Part shown: positions 34,064 through 46,058 of the stretch, in pieces
Layout: each line of letters starts with the position of its first letter
Position numbering within the stretch: position 1 is the first letter of the stretch
Assembly (NCBI GenBank): GCA_012932865.1
Contig: SAXG01000016.1
Location: forward strand, 248,001-312,000
Reading direction: 5' to 3'
Length of the DNA stretch: 64,000 nt
Origin: Amylostereum areolatum
Taxonomy: Eukaryota > Basidiomycota > Agaricomycetes > Russulales > Stereaceae
The notes under the pieces: model-generated
The model's database searches: none
Seen by the model: the letters and a program-made list of their open reading frames with translations, nothing else
Told to the model about the DNA's origin: nothing
Made by a program: the position numbers and the translations under genes

Positions 34064-35281
34064 ATGGAATCTTTGGTTTTGAACGAAGACGAGGTGAAGC
34101 TCACGTACACCGACAGCGGAGCCCCCCAGGGTCTCTCTGACGCGCTGCCTTACACGACCGTATTCGCCGTACATGGCATGGGATATAACGCAGGTATACC
34201 TTCCTGTTTCTCTTTTTTCATACGCACCTCTCACTCACAACGATAGGTGTCTGGAAACGCATCTCCGAACTCTCCGCCACCGTCAACCTACGCATCGTTG
34301 CGATTAACCGCCGTCCGTATGGAGGCTCGACCCCCTTCTCTCCAGAGGAGCTTTCCCTACTCGCTGGGTCGGACGATGAAAAGCTCAAGTTCATCACCAA
34401 TCGAGGCGTCGAAATCGCCACCTTCATCGACCAATTCATCCAGAAGTTCAACATCCCCCCCATTCCGGCCGACGGCAAGGGCGGAGGCGCGGCCATTCTC
34501 CCGTGGTCTGCAGGGCACGGTTCCGTCATTTCTGCGCTTTCCAATTTGAATAATCTCCACGAAGACACGCGGGCACGTTTCGCCTCTCACATTCGCGCCT
34601 TGATCATGTACGGTCAGTTCGTTTCCGTCATCTCTTTGCGTCGTCCGAATGATGCCAATGTTCCCACCAAAAAGAACCGCCGTCCATTGTTCTTGGTACA
34701 CCGATCCCCGCGGCGACGTGGTCTCCAAGGACTGATCCTAGTATCCCCGATAACATGAAGGCCCCTATGATTTCCTCTTGGCTCACCTCCTACTTTGATC
34801 ATGGTGATCTGTCGACGCGCAACAGAGATGACCTATCCTACATCGTCCCAAGCACCTTACGCGTCCCGACCATCTACCACATGTCCTCTAACGAAATCGC
34901 CAGCATCGTCGACCATGACGGCGGCGCGCTCGATGGGCGAATATTGCGCGCCGCCAGCCCGCATGCGTTGAACCTGTATCACAGGGCATGTTTCGACGCG
35001 GAGGCACGGGCGATGGTTCCAAACATGCGAATCCGGGTGATATACGGGGAGCGCACGGTCTCGTTTTGCATCGCGGGGCCCTGGAGCATCGAAGAGGATA
35101 ACGAGGCGCGTGGGGGCGGGTTTGTCGAGTCTAGGATGGTCCCCGGGATCAATCACTTCGTGAGTCTATGCCTAGGACGAAGAGAGTGGACCCTCTGAAT
35201 CTGACATACCACCTATAGATGCAATGGGACGATCCGGAAATTGCTTTGAAGGTTATCCGAGAGGCTGTTGATGGCGTGTAG
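34064..35281 (+). CDS. Alpha/beta-hydrolase fold protein, copy 2
   Basis: Paralogue of the gene at 20,650. Four exons (34064-34193, 34247-34612, 34675-35159, 35219-35281) sit at the same positions; exons 2, 3 and 4 have exactly the same lengths as in copy 1 (366, 485 and 63 bases). Shared motifs are YTDSGAP, VFAVHGMGYNA, NRRPYGGSTPF, WSAGHGS and MVPGINHF. Here the elbow is PWSAGHG. The intron 2 acceptor is preceded by a purine-rich stretch (CCAAAAAG), a weak site, but frame and homology both demand it. Substrate unknown; a soluble enzyme is likely as no signal peptide is visible. Confidence 0.8.
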
Positions 35282-35628
35282 ACATTGTTCTGTTGTCAAA
35301 GTTCGACCTGTTTCGACGTCGTTTCTCTGTCGTGCGTCGTGTAATATGCTTCTTGCACTGTATGATCAATGAGTCTTGGGGATACGAACCTCGAAGATTA
35401 TTGGCCTGTTCTGTGTTCACTTCACTTCGGATGACGCAACTCGATGGAACAAAAGTTGAATACAAAACACGTGCTCCGGACTTCCGAAGCTGCGGCCGTT
35501 TGCTTCGTCTGAACTTCAAGGGTGTCCTTGGGTCCCGGTCAGCGTCCCATATTTCTCCTGCTTCCTTTTGATCCCGAACCTCTTCTCATCCCTGTAATGT
35601 GCAATCTTTCGTGCCGCGCTCATCACAC
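35282..35628. other. Intergenic, no gene seen
   Basis: A 347-base gap between two plus-strand genes; no ORF, RNA gene or repeat is supported. Confidence 0.4.
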
Positions 35629-36926
35629 ATGTTCGACTTCGCATCTTACCTCTACACCCTAACCGGAGAACATTGGTCCATCCACGAGCTTTCCGGAGGG
35701 AACGCGAACTTCGTGGTCCGTGCAACCCCAATTTTTGAACCTAGGGTCAACTTGGATGGATCCACGCCGGAGAAGGACCTGCTACGAGCGCACGGGTCGG
35801 TTGTTCTCAAGCAAGCTCCACCTTACTTCGCCAAGTTTCCCGAGGTCGCGTTTTCGCAGCGGCGACAGGTGCGTCTATCGCCTGCATGCTTCCTGGCCCA
35901 TGTTCAATGCGTATACATTCACAGAACGTGGAAGCGACCGCTCTCGCTTATTTCGAGTCCCAGGAGCCTCTTCGAGACGTACTTCACGCGCACCCGTCCA
36001 TCCAGGTCCCCAGCCTTCTCCACCATGATCGCTCCCAGCATGTCATCATTCAGTCCGACGTTGGAACCTACCCTACCCTGGATATATTCCTCTCGTCACC
36101 AACGACCACCGAAGCGAACGCGTCTACTGCAGGGCACGCCCTTGGGTCCTTCCTCGCCGGGCTCCATCACGCGTATGACGATCCATCCTCACAGCCTGAC
36201 CTCTTACGCGTCTTCTCGAACGAAGACGCAGAACACGTCATGCAAGGTGTCATAAAGAGCGCTATGAAGTATATGGAAGACGCCGGTGTGGGCGATTGGG
36301 ACGTGTTGGGCTCGAAGGCGCTGTCGCACTGGAAGGACCGACGTAAGACGGCGTTTTCCCAAGGGGACATTTGGTTCGGGACCATCCTTGTCGACGGAGA
36401 GGCTGCACACGATGCTCCCATGCTCAAGATATGCGACTGGGAATTTGCAGGGCTGAACGAACGGGCAGCGGATATCGCGCAGTTGGGTGAGTAGCTTCTT
36501 ATCTCGCAGTGGATCTTCCGCTCATGGCCGCGTTTTCCAGGCGCATATCTCCATCTTACTTCACTATCCTCTCTCACCTCCCCCCATATGCATCGCACCC
36601 TCGAAGCGTTCTCTGCGTCGCTTTACAAGGCTTATTTCTCGACACACAGCCACGAGGACGATCCTCGCTTCCACCATTCATGGTTGGTCATGCACGGCTG
36701 GGAGCTCGTTAACGCCGCGGCGTGGAGGCACGAGCTCTGGTGCGCCTGTCCTGCAACGGGGGTGAAGTGCGAACACATCGCTGAGATGGTGCGCGAAGGT
36801 GCGGCGGTTTTGCGAGCAGCGTTGGATGAAGACGAGGGTTCGGGCACCTTGGGGGGAAAGCTGTGGGAGATCCCGTGGTTTGCGAGCCTTGCGAGAGAGA
36901 GCGGGAAGGTGCTTGGACATCTTTGA
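35629..36926 (+). CDS. Aminoglycoside phosphotransferase-fold (APH-like) kinase
   Basis: A small-molecule kinase of the APH/choline-kinase fold, close in layout to methylthioribose-kinase-like proteins. Exons 35629-35868, 35925-36486 and 36541-36926 give about 396 residues. The glycine-rich N-lobe reads LSGGNANFVVR. The likely catalytic lysine is in SVVLKQAPPY. The catalytic loop is SQGDIWFGTIL, where Gln replaces the usual His before GD, and the metal-binding motif is ICDWEFAG, the DxE variant of DFG. The last exon is the helical C-lobe. The substrate cannot be named from sequence. Confidence 0.75.
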
Positions 36927-37170
36927 CCAGTGTGTTTGTGCAGGGGATATATTCATGGATTTATTAGTATGTTATGAGTGTGTAGACCTAAGCTTGTGTC
37001 TGTTCGTCGCAGTAGAGGGGAAGGTTTCCGTGTCGCCATCAGCTACCCGATAACGGTCTATTAGCATCGGTAACACCGAATCATATCCCTCTATGCTCGT
37101 TCCGTGGTCGTTCCCTAGATATGTAGTCCCAGGCTGTACATCATCCGAATCGTGTGAGGTTTCGAGTGCT

Positions 37171-38241
37171 CTAAGCGCGCATATACCTCCAGTAGCCCGG
37201 CAGCGCATGTGCAAACGAGAGCCACACCTAACGACACCCAGTAGGTGTATATCGAACAATCAGATCGACAAGGCCTCTTCGGCAGGTATGAATACGCACG
37301 TTATAAATGTAAAACGACACCTGGTCCTCTGCCACCGATTTCAGCAGCAAAAACCGACCCCCGACGAGGGTTGCCAGTGAAAGAAACACCGTCGCAGTAA
37401 TGGCAGTCCACGTTCCACGCCGCCACAAGGAGCAGCGACCAGGACCAGAGTCCCGCGAGAACTGTTTTGCGTGCGTGGTTTGGGCTGACGATGGGGAGCG
37501 TGCGCCGGCCTACGAGTCGGTCGCCTTCGATGTCTTTGAAGTCCTGCGTGTGGATGGTGCTCGCGAAGATCCCTGCGCTCAGACAGACAGCCAAGACGCC
37601 CGCGTCGTCTAAATGGGACCGACTCGCACCTATAAAGACGAGGGAAGGTTGGTAAGTAAGGACGGATCGATACACGCCGGAATATGGCCAGAATATGGCG
37701 AAACTAACCTGCGACGAGGGTGGCGCCCCACTCAAACGACGCAAATCCTGCAGCATTGATGATATTCCGGACTGCCCTAATGGGCAGCGTGTGCATGCAG
37801 CTCGTCATATATGATGGTAAAGGTCACGAGAGCGACGCTCGCGTAGAGTGTCTGTACGCTGTATGCGATGGAGAGGAGAAAGCAGGTCGGGATGAGCGCC
37901 CAGCGGAGGACGAGTGCATTGGGCAGGGTGATACGGCCGGAGGGCAGTGGTCTGTCGACCTTGTTGTGCGCGTCTTCCTCCGGAGATAGTGTCTGGTTCG
38001 AAACGTTGAATTGGAGGAGGTGGAGCCAGATCCAGAACACGACATGAGGGACTCTTGAGATATCCTTCACGGGGGCGGCGACGATTGCAAACACCGTCTG
38101 ATGGGAGGGCAATGAGCACTCAGACGATCATAAAAGCGAGGGAAAAGTACATACCACTGGGATAAGGGTCGTCTTGATGTCCGACTTCGTGAAGAGGAAG
38201 AGGGTGGTAAGATGGTAAAAAAGGGTCTGTAGTGCTGTCAT
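37171..38241 (-). CDS. UbiA-like prenyltransferase, two frame conflicts
   Basis: A polytopic membrane prenyltransferase related to fungal UbiA enzymes. Exon 1 is 38241-38155 (MTALQTLFYHLTTLFLFTKS). The first polar motif is EEDAHNKVDRPLPSGR and the second is DFKDIEGDR, both needed for binding prenyl diphosphate in the family. Hydrophobic segments include LPNALVLRWALIPTCFLL and TVFLSLATLVGG. The last exon ends HALPGYWRYMRA at 37171. The frame must shift by one base near 37775-37785 (a CCC) and again near 37415-37425. It is either decaying or affected by sequence errors. The product and pathway are not identifiable. Confidence 0.68.
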
Positions 38242-39554
38242 GGTGGCTCTCCGACTCGACTGTAGAGGATGCGAGCTTATATGCGTCGGATTGTGACTGC
38301 GAAGTCAGTACGTTCCGAGTTCACCACGGCCTACCGTTTCGGTGATGTACCCTGAGCAGCTGAATATCCATACCCATGATTCAGAGCCATTGGCGCGGCA
38401 TCGTTGCTCGGGAAATGACCGGTCCTGTGCGGACAATTGTGCGTAATTTTGTCTTCTCCGGAAGCCCTGAGCCTGAGGAGTGATAGTCTGATACCCTCGC
38501 CGTCGGCGTTCCGAGCAGCCGAGAGTTTGAAGGGTCGTCTGCTTCGTCCGAACCTACCGCCGCCTAGAGGTCAGAGATCGGGTAGAGTTCTCCATACTGA
38601 ATGGCAGGAACCCGTCGTCGGTCTCAATTCCAAGGAGGTAACGCAAAACCTGGCGGTGCGTACACATCCAGTGTGATCATAGATATATAATAGCGCCAGA
38701 TTAGCGCGCATGTGCAGCAGGAGGCTGCCAGGAGCCTCGCTCACACGCACATTCAAGCATCTTTGTTCGAAACGGGGTCGTGAACGGAATCCGTCACAGC
38801 CTGGACCTCAGAGCCAGACGGGTTGGGTGTTCGGCGCGTTTGCGACTGTTAGAGCGATCCGAATCGTGAGCGAAGACTGGGAAGGTAATTAGATTGTTAC
38901 TTGGCCATGTCAGAAAAGGTCCGGGATAGGTGACCTGTATCATATACGAGTGAGTCGGTGAGTCGGCGCGGCACAAGTGACGACCGCACAAGGGACAGTT
39001 GAAAGAAATCGGAACTTCTTGGGCGATGTGATCGCAGCTTAGGGAGCATACAGTTCTTGATGCCATCCGCAAAGTTGCACCACCGTCGTGGGTTGCAGGA
39101 GTCCACGCCGGTCTTCCACCCAAGTGCGAAATAGCCCCGAGCCGCCCTTGAACCTGAAACTTAAGCACAATCGTTTTTGCACGCGCGAGTTGGTGGGCCT
39201 TTCATCAAGTAAAGATACAAGATAGAATTTCGAGGAGGGGGTGGCTGCTTTGGTGAAAGACGTTGCATCGTGGATGAGGAAGTACTCTCGGGACTACAGC
39301 CGGCCTTTGCCGCGTCAGAGACTCGCTGAGGTGCACGTGGTGGGAAACATAGACGCGTACAAGTTACATCTGACTCTGAGTTAAGTACAACGCCAACAAT
39401 ACTGTGGCCAGAGTGAACTTCGCGGAGCAGAAAACAATGCGTTTTATCCAAGTCGTGCCGTCTGAATGCTGCGTAATATTACGCAGCAGTGGGCCCCAAC
39501 CGGGCCCAAAGGCATGATGAGTGCACGCGAAGTTCATGAACGTTCACATGGACG
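38242..39554. other. Stretch without a convincing gene
   Basis: 1.3 kb with only short, unsupported ORFs. No transposon ends or RNA genes were recognised. Confidence 0.4.
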
Positions 39555-40225
39555 TCAAACATGGATCTTCTCTTCATCCGACCCTCTTTGGATGCGCACT
39601 GGGTTCCCAACACGTCTGATACCAGCCTTCATCATCTTCCCATCCCAACTGATAGTCGGAACAGCATCGACCGCGCGACGCCTCGGACCTCCCCTCCAGA
39701 AGTCTTCGCCCAAATCGCCCGCAAGCCGGCGAATGCGACTGTTCACGAGCACAGGCGCGATGATTCTGTGCTCCACGAGTGCCTGGACAAAAAGCCTCTC
39801 AAGCCATCATCGCGGAGAAAGACGAAGGGGATCGTGCGCACGTTGATAGCCCACTGGCACCAGGTGGACCCTCCTCTCCTTTCGGGCACGTCCGAGTGCG
39901 GAAGAGTGACCCTGGAGAGCACCTCGTCCACCGCATCTGGGGTGGCGCAAACTTTTCCCAAGAATATGAGTGATACGACGCAAGGAGGGCGGTTGGTGAT
40001 GCTCGCAGTGCAGTATGTCCACTGACGTTCCTTGCCTCTCGGATGGCCCGACACCGTGTCGCATTCGACATACATATGGCGCGAGAGAAGCTCCGTACTG
40101 TCTGGATCGGGATCCTTGGGCGTGAGGAAGAGCGCTGGCCGCATGCGTCCTTCTCCGAATATATAAAAGGCGATGTAGAGCCGGTGCTTGTTGCGTCTGG
40201 GGATGCGGAGGTCCAAGGCGGACAT
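39555..40225 (-). CDS. Small conserved fungal protein of unknown function
   Basis: Two exons, 40225-39842 and 39782-39555, join with a 59-base intron to about 203 residues. Motifs include RLYIAFYIFGEGRMRPALFL, the segment HMYVECD, V-rich core SLIFLGKV, and WCQWAINALVEHRII across the splice. This order (a strand pair, a Trp/Cys-containing WC..W motif, then an alpha helix after the intron) is typical of small lineage-specific Agaricomycete proteins I have seen annotated only as DUFs. No signal peptide and no catalytic motif are visible. The intron is supported because it restores the helix; reading through gives a divergent tail. Confidence 0.55.
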
Positions 40226-40644
40226 GGCGAGAGGTAGTAGGAAACGGGGCTGTGGCTGGCTCGTCTTTTAAGGGTCAGCCAGGAGACGGAGAACAATGGA
40301 GAGGAAAGTGTCATTGGCTAGGTGTGGGGACCTTCACGCTACCTTTGTGGCCATGGGTTGTTTATTGTCCAACGTGTTTCAGAAGTGAAGGAAGCCAGCA
40401 CAGCACTTACATGGACCAAAGCACCAGGCAGAAACCTTCGTGGTCGCAACGATCAGAAAGACAATCAGGAGATCGAACAACGAATGTTCATCTTCAACAA
40501 GGCAGCGTCGTCTCGTACTTCCCCGACCCCACTTTTGTCGACGATTGTACATTGGGGTTTCTTCTGCGGCTATCGCACAATCATCAGGACAACCCCAAGC
40601 GAGACTACGAACCAACCAGCATCTTTGGACCTGCCGACATCCCC

Positions 40645-41484
40645 CTACGCGATCGTCTGCCACTTCTCAAAGGCCCGCAAGTACCTCTCGAACCTGCCGC
40701 CGTCCACCTCCATGATTTGCTTCCACAGCGCCCCCTCCTTCTTAGCCGTCACCCTCTCCCAAAGCGTCAACCAGGCCGCCAAATCGCAATCCGCGCCCGA
40801 CGGCGCGTCTCCCCGTCAGAAACACCGCGCCGTCGCCGTTCGCGCCCATCGCCTTCCCGACGGCGTCCAAGCGCGCCAAAAACGCCTCGATCGTCCCCGC
40901 GCGCTGCTCGCCCTGCGGCACGATCTGCTCGAGGCGCGCGCCGACCATGTCCTCGGCCATCGCGCGCCAGACGGGGGCGCCGGTCTCCGTGTTCATCGCG
41001 AGCATGTCCAGGACGAGCACGGGGAAGAGCGTCAGCGCAAGCGGGGTGGTCACGTTCTGGATGAAGGCCTGTTGGAGCGCGCGCGTGCCCGGAGGGAAGA
41101 GCGCGGGCGTGTCCGGGTATTGCGCCTCGAGGTAGTCGAGGATCTTGTAGGAGTCCGTCACGGTGCGCTTGGTGGAGGGGTCGTAGATCGTCGGGACGGT
41201 ATAGCGAGGTTCGCCGGAACGCGAGGTGCCCGACGGCTCTGCGCCGAGGGCCTTGATGGTTTCTTTGATCTCGGCGTAGTCGAGCCAAACAGTCTTGTAC
41301 GGGATGCCCTTGATGTTGAGGGCGTACCTGCGGACGACGTGAGCAGGATGCAGGCAAGCGTCACGGTAACGAGCGGGGCAGCATACCGAACACGCCAGGT
41401 GTTGACGGAGACCGCGCGTTGGGAGTCGTGCGTTATCCCTTCGTCGTTGCAGGTAACGTCGTAGAACACAATCGGGCTTGCCAT
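40645..41484 (-). CDS. Glutathione S-transferase-like protein
   Basis: A cytosolic GST of the fungal type. Exon 1 (41484-41387) has FYDVTCNDEG and ends SVNTWRVR. Exon 2 starts at 41327 with YALNIKGIPYKTVWLDY. The glutathione-site motif is YTVPTIYDP followed by VTDSYKILDYLEAQYP, where V-P and the DS pair bind glutathione in the family. The helical C-domain includes DLAAWLTLWERV and ends RAFEKWQTIA. At about 40800-40805 one base too many separates VFLTG from DAPSGADCDL, so the frame must shift. Length is about 245 residues, normal for the family. Confidence 0.8.
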
Positions 41485-42429
41485 GGCGAAGATAGGTAAG
41501 GATGATGTTGACGGAGGACGCGGTTTTTATGTGCGTTCGACAAGCACTGGACGGACCTGTGACAGAGACCGTGTTGTCCTTCGACGCTGGCGCGTTCCGA
41601 CGGCATCGTCGCCGTCAGTACTTGACGTAATGAAGGGTATTGTGGTGGGAGAAATCGAAGCAATTCACTTGGGAGCGCAGAATCCGCATGTTGATGTCAG
41701 TAAGCGCAGATATATTGGAACCTTGGTGCCGGGGATTGCGATTCGTGGCGGCAGAGTTGGTTGCATATGCCCAAGGCATGCTGCAGTGCTGGTCCTGAAG
41801 CTTGAAGCAGGTCTGATGACTGGGCAGGCCGGGCAGGTCCTTTGGCTCTACACGCCGATCCGCAGCTGGACAAGCCGATGAGAACAAGCAGTCATTTTCA
41901 CCGACGGCTTCGCGCCTGTTGGAGATTTGAGGTCGGGAACCAGGGATGGCCAGGGTCGTTGACAGAAAGGTTGTTGGATTGTTCTCACAGGTGTACATGT
42001 ATCGCAGAACGGACGGTGAGCACAGTATCAACGAGACCTGTGGGAAACAGTGGTCAGCTCATGTCGGATCTGATGGGGAAACGAAACACACCTATTTAAA
42101 TAGTAGGCTCAACGAGCTCGACGCGGAAACGAACCTGCGAACAAAAAGTCCAACGCGTAGGTAGTACGTATGTGGATTGCAAGATGATCAGCGTACACAT
42201 TGGATCCTCCTTGATGACATATATAGTGTGGAGAACAACAGGTGGTTTCAGCCTCTGAGAGTGAAACGGGTATAGCTCGATTCGACGTCGAGAAGGGAAG
42301 GGGTGAAGGGCGACGGAAGCGTAGTTCGTGGATAGTGTACTTGGTGGTTGGAAGGGGTCATTACGTCGAGAGGGGTAGAGTACAGAGGTTTTCGTTCCGA
42401 GTCATCGGAGTGGCGGAGATGAAGGGGTA
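41485..42429. other. Stretch without a convincing gene
   Basis: About 0.9 kb between two minus-strand genes. A 138-codon minus-strand ORF at 42031-41615 has no coding signature that I trust. No repeats or RNA genes were recognised. Confidence 0.35.
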
Positions 42430-44251
42430 TCAGAAAGTAGGGGAGGGGAAGCCGACGCCCCACTCCAGGGCCTCAAATGCAGCGGGTGTGAGCATCGTCG
42501 CAATAACCCCGATCCCGGCGTACACGACTACCTTGGTGAGCACTGTGAACCATCTTCCTTCAGCACCCACCCAAGAGAAAGCAGGAGAAACACCCACCAT
42601 CGGCATCATAATGCTTTACCACGATCGCATCTTGCAGCTGGTCCTCCTTCACCTCCCTAAACTCAACCGTCTTCTCCGGCTGCCCTCCACGGCGCTTCAC
42701 CGCGCCATTCCTGAGCTTGTCCGCCGTCCCGCTCGCGTAGCCGTCCGCGTCGTCCATGTTCAGCGTCATGTCCAGGTCAATAACACTGGGGATGGCACGG
42801 AGATGGTGCGGGGGCCCGTGCGCGTACTCCGTCGCAGGGGTGTAGTGCCTGCGGTTGGGGAAGATCGACGGGGAGGCGGGCGAGGAAGCGGAAGAGCGGT
42901 GGGAGCACGGTCTGTGTTGTCGGCTTGGCGAGGATGCGCCAGGCGAAGATGGCGAGGATGCCGGTCGCGAGCTTGAGCAGCGCGAAAAGGGTCCAGGTGA
43001 GCCACGCGCCGGTGGTGTCCAGCGTGTGTCCTGGGGTGACCGTGGTGAAGAGCGCGGCGTCGAGGCTGGGGACGCGTTTGGAGACCCAGAACGAGATGAG
43101 GATGCCCATGACGACGGAGATAATGGCGATGGCGTCCTCGAAGCAGGGACAGTCGTCGACGGGTTGCGGGTGCTGGTTCACCATGAGCAAGCACACGGCA
43201 AGGACGGTGACGGGGCCTGCGGAGGATATAAGAAAGGTTCGAAGGGAGAGGTGGGGAAAGAGCCGTACCGATCCAGCCGCTGCCGACGAGCCATCTCTCC
43301 ACCACCGGCATCGCCGAGAATTGGACCAACCACATCAGCGCGCCGAGGACGATACCAACAGTGCAGTCCATAAAGCCGTGCATCCCGGTGTAAAGTCGTC
43401 CGCCGACGATGGTCAAGACGTAGAGAAGAAGGATGGCGGAGATGACTTGGAAAGCCGTGTTGGAATCGTGCCGGCGGAAAGAAGTGTGTAGGCGTTGGAA
43501 AGGAGGAAAAGAGCCATGGAAGTGCTGTTGGTGGAGTGTGTGGAGGGGAATCCGTATTCAAGGTGGTGGGAACCAATGGCTGTAAACGATGTCAGAAGAG
43601 TATCAAGAACAGATGGATGGACTCACTGAGGCGGGTGATGGGTGGTGCGTAGGGTCGAGGGGAGCAAACGAGATCTTTGAGGAACGAAGAAGCGTATATT
43701 CCCAACCCGAGAACGTAGCAGAGTCTGTTCGTGTGGTCAACTCATGAGCCGCGGGTCCTGAACGCCGCGCACTCACCCTCTCCCCGCGGCGTCGCCACCA
43801 AAGTAGAAGAACATGGGCAAAAAGACCATGAAAAAGGTATGCGTTCCGAGAGTCGAGGTTAAGACAAAGTACGTGTCTAGCCACGGACGCCGTACTTTTC
43901 CCTTGGTGTTCATGAACACGACGTGGGCAGATAAGCGTTGGCCTGACATACCTGCCATCCCGCGAGCACGACGCTCTCCCACTCCACACACCGCACGAGT
44001 TTTTTCCGGAGGGCGTTCCTCCATCCCGACATGGTGTTCGCATACACCTCCTCAGGCAGCCTGCCCGCCGCGACACCGACTTGCTCTCCATCAGGACCGA
44101 CGTGGATGCCCGCGACGTGATTGTCAGAGAAGAACGCGGTCGTTTTCTCGGAGATTGGCGAGGGGTATTCGGAGCCCGCCTGCGAGGATTCCGTAACGTC
44201 GTCCGGGAAGAACGTCTCGAGGGAGAGTGGGGATGGTTTTGAAACGGGCAT
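42430..44251 (-). CDS. LCB3: Sphingoid-base 1-phosphate phosphatase (Lcb3-type)
   Basis: An ER membrane phosphatase of the PAP2 superfamily that removes phosphate from dihydrosphingosine/phytosphingosine 1-phosphate. The three catalytic motifs are in order: KDLVCSPRP, then FPSTHS, then GRLYTGMHGFMD. The upstream part has LDTYFVLTSTLGTHTFFM, typical of the first membrane region, and the C-terminal half has several hydrophobic spans (LLKLATGILAIFAW; YAGIGVIATML). The start at 44251 (MPVSKPSPLSLETF) has no better upstream alternative. One base must be skipped near 42868-42876 to join RLPVD to PNRRHYTPAT. The gene ends at 42430 after a short intron. Confidence 0.85.
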
Positions 44252-44599
44252 GAGGAGGGTCCAACGTCCAGCGGTCGTCTGCAGGTCGTGGTCCGGGATG
44301 AAGGAGATCGGGAATTTCCCGGGAAACGGGCGCCCGTTGCATGCACCATCACGTCACGTGTATTACGAGGTTTCCACCGTTCCGCTCGACATTCAACTGG
44401 AACCTCACTCCGACCACTCACCATAATATCGTCGGCTACCACGGTGGGAACTTAAGCGTAAATGGCCCTCTTTCCTCCCCAGAAACCCCACATTCCCCCG
44501 ACGCGCAAAGCGTTGCGGCGCCCTTCGCTCTCTGAAGGTCTCTCCGCCCTCGGGAACCCAAGACATCCACCACTGGCAGCAAGGACAGGACAGGACAGG
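44252..44599. other. Intergenic between divergent loci
   Basis: A 348-base gap upstream of LCB3 and of the decayed DUF6535 copy. A short tandem AGGAC repeat lies at about 44583-44600. No gene is seen. Confidence 0.35.
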
Positions 44600-45430
44600 A
44601 CATGGAAGGATACAGATTCAATCAGGCGGACTTCGTTGGGACAAGGACGCGCCATACCTAGACTGTACGTTCAATATCAGCCCTGGTCTTCGAAGTCCCC
44701 GACTGACTTCTCTCTTTGTCGGCAGCACTCACAGATGACTTCACGGACACATGGACTGAGGAAACAGACATGGAGAATTCTGGGAGAATATGGTCTCGTT
44801 ACCTTTCCCAGGCGGACAAAGTGGACAAGACGCTCATCGAGAACTAAAAGGGCGACGCCGACGACAGTTCACTCCCAAGGCCGCTCCAAACCCGTGTCGG
44901 CCTCAAACGTGTCTAGACACCTCCCTCCCACTCTTTCCCATTCGATCCTGCGACAATACAAGGCCGATTCCACACTCTCCATCGTTTTGTCCTCCCCCCA
45001 CACCCGACTTGCGTTCGGCAATACATCAAACATCAAGGATGCTGAACGGTGTATCCCTTTGTGCGTACCGTTCAGCCCGTTCTCCTTTCACTTTCTTACT
45101 TGTATATTTGTGCGGTATAGACTGGTCTGCTCGCCGCAATCGTAACGGCAGTTATCGTGGAGAGCTACCAAGGACTCAGCTCAGACCCCGCCGACGTCAC
45201 CGTCGCGCTCGTCACTCAACTTGTCGCCCTGGCCAACGGCATCCAGCCCCTCCCCGCTCCTCCAGCCTCCTTCTCATTCGGCGCCCCCAGCTCATCCATC
45301 TGTCCCAACATCCTCTGGACCGCCAGACTCATCCTCGGCCTCGCGTGCACGCTCGGCACCACCCTCGCGCAACAATGGGGGCACGCATACACCCACCAGC
45401 CAAGACGTCTTGTGACCAGACCCAGATGAA
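44600..45430 (+). pseudogene. Decayed DUF6535-type membrane protein
   Basis: The frame LRWDKDAPYLD splices to a segment ending RIWSRYLSQADKVDKTLIEN, which is the typical start of the fungal DUF6535 region. TAA follows (44845-44847) where the family has Trp, so the copy is broken. A second piece (45130-45428) reads LLAAIVTAVIVESYQGLSSD, then PADVTVALVTQLVAL and WTARLILGLACTLGTTLAQQW, matching the membrane part of the domain. The family function is unknown. Confidence 0.55.
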
Positions 45431-45576
45431 ACTCTGGAGTCGCCGCGGGAGCTGCGCTAGATTGCTCGCTTCCTGGTCGGGGGATCCTTCGGGCCACACG
45501 ACCTGGGCATACGAGATGCACAACGCGCAAACGCTAGAGACGTCGCCTCCAAGGATTTTCTTCAAGAGGTCGCACA

Positions 45577-45972
45577 TCATTAGATGGGCGAGAGCTACCG
45601 AGAACTCAACTCAGATCCCGCCGACGTCACTGTCGCGCTCCTCAAACCCACTCGCGTCGTCCCTCGCCATGGCACTAGCCCCTCCTTCCCGTCCTCCCGC
45701 TTCCTCCTCCTCATCCGCCCAACCTCTTCCGTCCGACCCACACATTTGAACATCACCTCCACCTCCGCGCTCGACACCACCCCTCCTGAACACTTCACGC
45801 GCTGGCGGCACTGCATACTTTACACCCAAATGGTGTTCGTAGAACACTTCGGAGACACTGGCATGGTAGAGAAGTTCGAGGCTCTATGCGTACGTTGTGA
45901 GTCAGGATCTGCTCAGCTCTTTCGAGCTTCATACACCTCGTCATCTCTTCAGACATACTGCGATCGGCTATA
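45577..45972 (+). pseudogene. Second fragment of the DUF6535-type gene
   Basis: GESYRELNSDPADVTVALL repeats the ESYQGLSSDPADVTVALV segment from about 400 bases upstream, so part of the gene was duplicated in tandem. The downstream part (FTRWRHCILYTQMVFVEHFG) is open for about 60 codons. No start codon or complete domain remains. Confidence 0.45.
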
Positions 45973-46058
45973 GTCCTCAATGATCGCATACAACTTCCGC
46001 GTTGAAGTCCCACCACGGGTAAAGTTCGATTCAAGTCCATCCAACATGTCTACCGCCG

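Noticed and set aside
38242..39554. Short ORFs (60-124 codons) between UbiA and the small conserved protein
   Set aside because: None has recognisable motifs, splice support or biased composition.
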